Shown here: positions 23,786-27,396 of the stretch, one piece after another
Position numbering within the stretch: position 1 is the stretch's first letter
How the letters are laid out: each line of letters begins with the position of its first letter
Assembly (NCBI GenBank): GCA_002364555.1
Contig: DEYM01000057.1
Coordinates: forward strand, 1 to 27,396
Direction of reading: 5' to 3'
Origin: Phycisphaerales bacterium UBA3158
GTDB taxonomy: Bacteria > Planctomycetota > Phycisphaerae > Phycisphaerales > SM1A02
DNA length: 27,396 nt
Translations under genes and position numbers: made by a program
The notes under the pieces: generated by a model
What the model saw: the letters and a program-made list of their open reading frames with translations, nothing else
Databases searched by the model: none
What the model was told of the DNA's origin: nothing

Positions 23786-23820
23786 GCCGCGAAGTTCTCA
23801 GGATTCACCAGGAGCCTTCC

Positions 23821-25494
23821 ATGTCCATGTTGCAATTCGTCCGGCATGCCGGCCGATACCGCGAGATGCTTTCGGTACTCGTCAGTTTCGGGTTTCGAGA
23901 GTTCTTTGAAGATGCCAAGCTTGATCTGCTTCTCGAGCGAAGTCGTCGAGTGTTTCATCATTCATCGAATGATGAGATCCAAAGGATGGGGCGGCCCAAG
24001 CGACTGCGCCTGGCTCTTGAGGAACTGGGGCCGACCTTCATCAAGCTTGGTCAGGTACTGAGTACCCGCCCGGACATTCTTCCTCCCGAGTACATCGAGG
24101 AATTCCAGCATCTGCAGGATGATGTCCCAAGCGTTGAATGGGACAAGATCAAGGAGCAGCTGATCGAGGATCTGGGCGATCTCGACGATCACTTCGAATC
24201 GATCGACGAAGTGCCGATGGCGGCAGCCTCGATGGCGCAGGCGCATCGGGCCGTACTCAAGGGCGGGCAGCCGATCGTCCTCAAGGTCCTTCGTCCGGGC
24301 ATCGCCAGGACGGTTGTGATGGATCTCGAGATCCTTCATGAAGTATCGGTCTGGATTGCCAAGCACAAGTCCGATCTACCGTTCGATCCCATTTCGGTCG
24401 TGGATGAATTCCAGCAGGCGATGAGCTACGAACTGGATCTGGTCCATGAGGCGAGAAACATAGAGACCTTCAGGCGACGTCTCGAGGACGAGTCGGGAAC
24501 CTACTTCCCGGAGGTCTATTGGGATGTCACCCGAAGCAGGGTGTTGGGACTTGAGGAGATCAAGGGCGTCCAGCTCTCTCATTGGAAAGAGGCGGGGTTG
24601 TCCCAGGAGGAGCGGACCAAGATCGTGGAGATCGGTTCCGAGAGCATTCTCCGACAGGTTCTCGACATCGGGTTCTTCCATGCCGATCCCCATCCGGGCA
24701 ACATGTTCTGGTTGTCCGATGGAAGGCTTTGCTTCATTGACTGCGGCATGGCTGGAAGAGTCGATGAGGAAACCGTGAACGAACTGGCCAATCTTCTCTA
24801 TGGCGTTTCCTGCAACGACATCGACAAGGTCTACGACGCTTTCATCAGTCTGGGCAACGTGCAGGAGGATTCGATCTCCCCTCGTGCGGTTCGACGCGAT
24901 CTCCAGGACTTCCTCGATCAGTTCACCGGCGTCTCCTTCGAGAAGATCCAGATGTCGGCGGTTCTGCAGGCCTTCTCGGAAGGACTTCGCAAGCATCACA
25001 TCCAGTGTCCCGGCGACATCATTCTCATGATCAAGGCGCTGTCGACCATCGAGGGTGTGGGTGAGGATCTCGATCCCAAGTTCGATCTGATCAGCTACGC
25101 CCGTCCACACCTTGAGAAGCTCGTGAAGCGCCAGTATTCACGAAAGGCGATCATTGGTCGGCTCAAGAAGTCGGGGATGAAATACCTCAAGATGGCGGAG
25201 GTGCTTCCGGGGCGGGCTATTACCGTCATGGAGAGATTCTCCCGCAACAAGATGAAGATCGGAATCGATGTCGAAGGTCTGGAAAGGCTCACGCAGTCCA
25301 TCCATCATGCCAGTCGACAGATCTCGTACACGGTTCTCATCGCTTCGATGATTCTGGCCTCGTCCGTACTGGTACTGGCTTCAGGTCGGAAGGGTCATTC
25401 CGTTCTGGAGTGGATCGGATTCATCGGTTTCCTGGCCTCCTTCGTTCTGGCCTTCTTCATTCTTCTCGAGAACTTCCTGAGAAGAAACCGCTGA
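23821..25494 (+). CDS. ubiB: UbiB/ABC1/ADCK family atypical kinase
   Basis: This 557-residue membrane-linked protein belongs to the ancient family needed for quinone and isoprenoid lipid handling. Family marks are FIKLGQVLSTRPDILPPEY (the KxGQ motif, about 73), the Ala-rich nucleotide loop AAASMAQAH (about 134), LKVLRPG with the ATP-contacting Lys, HADPHPGNMFW (about 286) and FIDCGMAGRVD (about 305, the DFG-like position). Two hydrophobic segments at about 500-520 and 526-546 anchor the C-terminus. Length fits bacterial UbiB (about 550). AGGAG lies 7 nt before the ATG. Planctomycetes are generally menaquinone users, so a strictly ubiquinone role is not implied; ndh in the same window is a quinone-using enzyme. 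Confidence 0.92.
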   Translation: MSMLQFVRHAGRYREMLSVLVSFGFREFFEDAKLDLLLERSRRVFHHSSNDEIQRMGRPKRLRLALEELGPTFIKLGQVLSTRPDILPPEYIEEFQHLQDDVPSVEWDKIKEQLIEDLGDLDDHFESIDEVPMAAASMAQAHRAVLKGGQPIVLKVLRPGIARTVVMDLEILHEVSVWIAKHKSDLPFDPISVVDEFQQAMSYELDLVHEARNIETFRRRLEDESGTYFPEVYWDVTRSRVLGLEEIKGVQLSHWKEAGLSQEERTKIVEIGSESILRQVLDIGFFHADPHPGNMFWLSDGRLCFIDCGMAGRVDEETVNELANLLYGVSCNDIDKVYDAFISLGNVQEDSISPRAVRRDLQDFLDQFTGVSFEKIQMSAVLQAFSEGLRKHHIQCPGDIILMIKALSTIEGVGEDLDPKFDLISYARPHLEKLVKRQYSRKAIIGRLKKSGMKYLKMAEVLPGRAITVMERFSRNKMKIGIDVEGLERLTQSIHHASRQISYTVLIASMILASSVLVLASGRKGHSVLEWIGFIGFLASFVLAFFILLENFLRRNR

Positions 25495-25499
25495 TGAGG

Positions 25500-26006
25500 C
25501 TATGAAATCCGGTCTCTTGAACGAACTCGTCTGGGATTCTCAACTGGTCTTCTGTCGCTCTGGTTCCTCAGTCTGGCATCTGTTGCGCGATCCCATCTCT
25601 GGTGGTACTCCGCGATCTCCAGATTCCGATACTGCGAGCGACATCGATAGCACACCAGTCTCGTACTCGCAAAGAACAGGATGGCGATGTCGAGAAGAAG
25701 AACGCCGGTCATGCCGATCAGGATCGCGATATCGGTCACATAGCCCAGAACGCCGATCAGACTCAATGCGAATGCCAGCACGATGACGAACGGGGTGATC
25801 TGTGGAAAGGTCTTGTGCTGGAACAGATGGTCGCTGCCGCAGATGACGCACCGGCGCAGCTGTCCGGAATCGTCGAATGCCCGTTCCCAGTCGAGAAAAA
25901 CCTCCTGATCGGTATCCAGAGTCCGAACCCGAGTGGGACGTTGTTCCACATCGGCCTGGATTTCACCAACCCTTGATCGATCAATTTGACGAACCAGAAC
26001 TCGCAT
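25500..26006 (-). CDS. Membrane protein with split zinc-ribbon cysteines
   Basis: This 168-residue protein has two CxxC pairs (C53/C56 in CVICGSD and C119/C122 in CYRCRSQYR) separated by two membrane segments (about 73-90 and 94-113). Both pairs would lie on the same face and could together bind one zinc ion. The N-terminal 50 residues and the Arg-rich C-terminus are polar. I recall similar two-helix proteins as conserved hypotheticals in planctomycetes; no function is known to me. The ATG at 26006 has no Shine-Dalgarno sequence, but TACCAT lies 8 nt upstream, suggesting a nearly leaderless transcript. It converges with ubiB (5 nt gap) and diverges from tmk. Confidence 0.72.
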   Translation of the reverse strand: MRVLVRQIDRSRVGEIQADVEQRPTRVRTLDTDQEVFLDWERAFDDSGQLRRCVICGSDHLFQHKTFPQITPFVIVLAFALSLIGVLGYVTDIAILIGMTGVLLLDIAILFFASTRLVCYRCRSQYRNLEIAEYHQRWDRATDARLRNQSDRRPVENPRRVRSRDRIS

Positions 26007-26014
26007 GGATGCAG

Positions 26015-26020
26015 ATGGTA
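26015..26020 (-). promoter_or_regulatory. -10 candidate for the gene at 25500-26006, near-leaderless layout
   Basis: TACCAT on the minus strand, 8 nt before the ATG at 26006, predicts a leader of one or two bases. No -35 is evident. Confidence 0.35.
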
Positions 26021-26089
26021 CGAGTCCAGCCCCTCCCGCGATACCGAGGCGGCCTTGATGGTGTCAGCACCGGACGCTCCCGCGGGGGT

Positions 26090-26095
26090 TATAGT
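26090..26095 (+). promoter_or_regulatory. -10 candidate for tmk, leaderless layout
   Basis: TATAGT is followed by 6 nt (TCTGGA) and then the tmk ATG, so transcription is predicted to begin at the start codon. No proper Shine-Dalgarno spacing is available and no -35 is evident. Confidence 0.45.
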
Positions 26096-26101
26096 TCTGG
26101 A

Positions 26102-26752
26102 ATGTCAGATTGGCCACATGTGCTTCAACACCGCTTCCTTGTCTTCGACGGTCCGGATGGATCTGGAAAGAGCACCCAGTTCCGCCGATTCTCGAGTTGG
26201 GTCAAGGAGCAGCAGATCGCCGTTACAGAGCTCCGTGAGCCCGGTGGTACACCGATCGGTGAGCGCATCCGCGAGGTTCTTCTCGATGTCGCACACGAGG
26301 AGATGACGACGACCTGTGAAATGCTTCTGTACATGGCAAGCCGGGCCCAGATCGTCGAGGAGGTGGTTCAGCCCGCCTTGCAGAGAGGTGATCTTGTGCT
26401 GGCGGATCGATTCATCAGCAGTACACATGCCTATCAGGGGGCCGGAGGTGGGCTCTCGAGCGATTCCATTGAAATGGTCGGGCGTGTCGCGGTTGGATCC
26501 CACATGCCTGACCTGACCGTGATATTCGATGTGGACCAGGATACGGCAGGGCGGCGATTGAATCCGCTGCTGGACAGGATGGAGCGCAAAGGCGAGACAT
26601 TCCATGCAAGAGTGCGGAAGGGCTATCTGGACTTGGCCAGACAATTTCCAGAGTCATTTCTCGTGATCGATGCCTGTCCAGGCGAGGACGAGGTCTTCTC
26701 TTCTCTGCTGCATTCGCTTGAAAGTCGATTCAGCGGATGTACATCTTCCTAG
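26102..26752 (+). CDS. tmk: Thymidylate kinase
   Basis: This 216-residue enzyme phosphorylates dTMP to dTDP with ATP for DNA synthesis. The P-loop is DGPDGSGKST (16-25), then REPGGTPIGERIR gives the conserved EPGGT motif, and ADRFISSTHAYQGAGGG carries the DR(Y/F) motif and substrate-contact segment. Length is typical. The frame extends upstream to 25877, but those residues do not match the family; the ATG at 26102 is the first that fits. The gene is divergent from the zinc-ribbon membrane gene, and its stop codon overlaps the stop of the ligase gene at 26749. Confidence 0.95.
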   Translation: MSDWPHVLQHRFLVFDGPDGSGKSTQFRRFSSWVKEQQIAVTELREPGGTPIGERIREVLLDVAHEEMTTTCEMLLYMASRAQIVEEVVQPALQRGDLVLADRFISSTHAYQGAGGGLSSDSIEMVGRVAVGSHMPDLTVIFDVDQDTAGRRLNPLLDRMERKGETFHARVRKGYLDLARQFPESFLVIDACPGEDEVFSSLLHSLESRFSGCTSS

Positions 26753-27396
26753 GAACGACCGCCTGAAGCCGGCTGTTCCCATGGTTTGCCGGTGATGTCC
26801 AGCGTCTTCCTGATGACCTCCTTCAGGTCACCGGTATCCTTCGCGATCTTGTGTTGAGTGGCGGCGCCGCTGCCGTTCTCGAGAATCCGCTCGACATACG
26901 AGAGTTCCTCGGAACAGCCCAGCTTCTCGGAAACAGGCTGACACAGATCGAGCAGCAGCCTCGCCTGTTGTCTGGCGGGTATGGCATGCATGGTGTCCGG
27001 ATCGGCCAGTGTGGCATCCAGTCCGTATCTCGCTGCATGCCACTTGTTCTGACGTGCGATCATCGGATGGCAATCGACCAGATACATGCCTCGATCGATT
27101 TCGGATGACAGGCCAGAAACGATGCATTGCGTCATGGCGACCAGGCCAAGCAGCTGTTCCATGGTCATCGGCGTGTCCATAACACGGATCTCGACGGTTC
27201 CGAAGCGGGCGACCGGTCGGACATCCCACCAGATTTCACGTGGTGAATGGATGAAATCCGTGGCGATCAGATGATCCGTGAGCCAATTGAACTCCGACCA
27301 GTTCCGCATGGTCTCGGGAAGTCCTGCGGTTGGAAGCGACTCCATCACCTTGGATCGATAGGAATGCAGTCCGGTGTTGCGACCACACCAGTGCGG
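26749..27396 (-). CDS. YbdK-type carboxylate-amine / glutamate-cysteine ligase (5' end cut by window)
   Basis: The frame is open at the right edge, so the N-terminus lies outside the window; 215 residues remain. The visible part begins within GRNTGLHSYRSK followed by ESLPTAGLP, and contains the signature WWDVRPVARFGTVEIRVMD, in which Arg and Glu residues bind substrate. These match the C-terminal half of the GCS2/YbdK family (usually about 370 residues), ATP-dependent ligases that can join glutamate and cysteine. Apparent in-frame starts at 27348 and 27345 are internal, because the homology continues upstream of them. No second glutathione gene is visible. Confidence 0.88.
   Translation of the reverse strand, partial: PHWCGRNTGLHSYRSKVMESLPTAGLPETMRNWSEFNWLTDHLIATDFIHSPREIWWDVRPVARFGTVEIRVMDTPMTMEQLLGLVAMTQCIVSGLSSEIDRGMYLVDCHPMIARQNKWHAARYGLDATLADPDTMHAIPARQQARLLLDLCQPVSEKLGCSEELSYVERILENGSGAATQHKIAKDTGDLKEVIRKTLDITGKPWEQPASGGRS

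Larger units (their letters stand above)
23328..23820. other. 493-nt non-coding stretch with three hairpins
   Basis: This is the only gap over 300 nt in the window. It lies between divergent genes (the unrecognised gene and ubiB). No open frame with a ribosome-binding site or family match is seen, and I find no tRNA, RNase P, SRP or tmRNA signature. Near its left side are three inverted repeats at 23367-23384, 23396-23416 and 23502-23519. The right end holds a -10 for ubiB. The middle (about 23520-23760) has a lower apparent GC content and nothing I can name. It could contain a small RNA or a decayed gene. Confidence 0.6.

Noticed and set aside
24736..24756. IDCGMAG in place of the DFG motif in UbiB
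   Set aside because: To my recollection E. coli UbiB also has Cys at this position, so it is normal for bacterial members.
1..27396. Search for CRISPR arrays, insertion sequences, attachment sites and defence or toxin-antitoxin genes
   Set aside because: No regularly spaced repeats, transposase or integrase motifs, terminal inverted repeats or recognisable defence genes were found on either strand.

Overview
The window reads as a housekeeping stretch of a bacterial chromosome, most likely from a planctomycete of the Phycisphaerae type. That placement is inferred from gene content and style: paired CxxCGYxLKGL zinc ribbons fused to membrane domains, a Tat-exported Gfo/Idh/MocA oxidoreductase, a dockerin-like calcium repeat, a DUF5117-type exported metalloprotease, short operons and frequent strand switches. 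I found 27 genes, two of them cut by the window edges, and no tRNA, rRNA, insertion sequence, prophage or CRISPR array.

Layout. From 1 to 6.8 kb nearly everything is on the minus strand. A truncated exported metalloprotease (1-1362) diverges from a small DUF493 gene. Then comes a leftward series that starts with rpsL and rpsG and continues through an exported protein of unknown function, a ThiF/MoeB-type adenylyltransferase, a Tat-exported oxidoreductase and a PH-domain membrane protein; several of these overlap by 4 nt. From 7 to 12.3 kb lie rnhA and the purine genes purL (with fused PurS-like N-terminus) and purQ, with galE on the opposite strand between them. From 12.3 to 15.1 kb are a zinc-ribbon membrane protein, a cytoplasmic Gfo/Idh/MocA dehydrogenase that could belong to lipid A sugar synthesis, and a dockerin-like protein. 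From 15.1 to 20.4 kb are rlmE and a lipoprotein (minus), then thiC, a DUF5658-like membrane protein and a type II NADH dehydrogenase (plus). From 20.4 to 23.3 kb are a crotonase, a short-chain fatty acid transporter and an unrecognised gene. A 493-nt non-coding stretch with three hairpins precedes a UbiB-family kinase gene. The right end holds a second zinc-ribbon membrane protein, tmk and the C-terminal part of a YbdK-type glutamate-cysteine ligase.

Expression signals. Some genes have clear Shine-Dalgarno sequences (rpsL, rpsG, thiC, ndh, ubiB, the DUF493 gene). Others have none and instead carry a -10-like hexamer 6-8 nt before the ATG (purQ, tmk, the fatty acid transporter, the gene at 25500-26006), the layout expected of leaderless transcripts. 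Several promoters look like extended -10 elements (TGnTAnnnT). All six convergent gene pairs end within 28 nt of each other, and two pairs share one CTAG palindrome as both stop codons.

I did not find a clearly new multi-gene system. The best leads are: ribosomal protein S12 naturally carrying Arg at position 88, where Lys-to-Arg changes give streptomycin resistance in other bacteria; paired hairpins in the rpsL-rpsG spacer at the place where E. coli S7 represses its own mRNA; a crotonase lacking both catalytic glutamates beside a fatty acid transporter; the leaderless-type starts; and the structured non-coding stretch next to an unrecognised gene at 22.6-23.8 kb.
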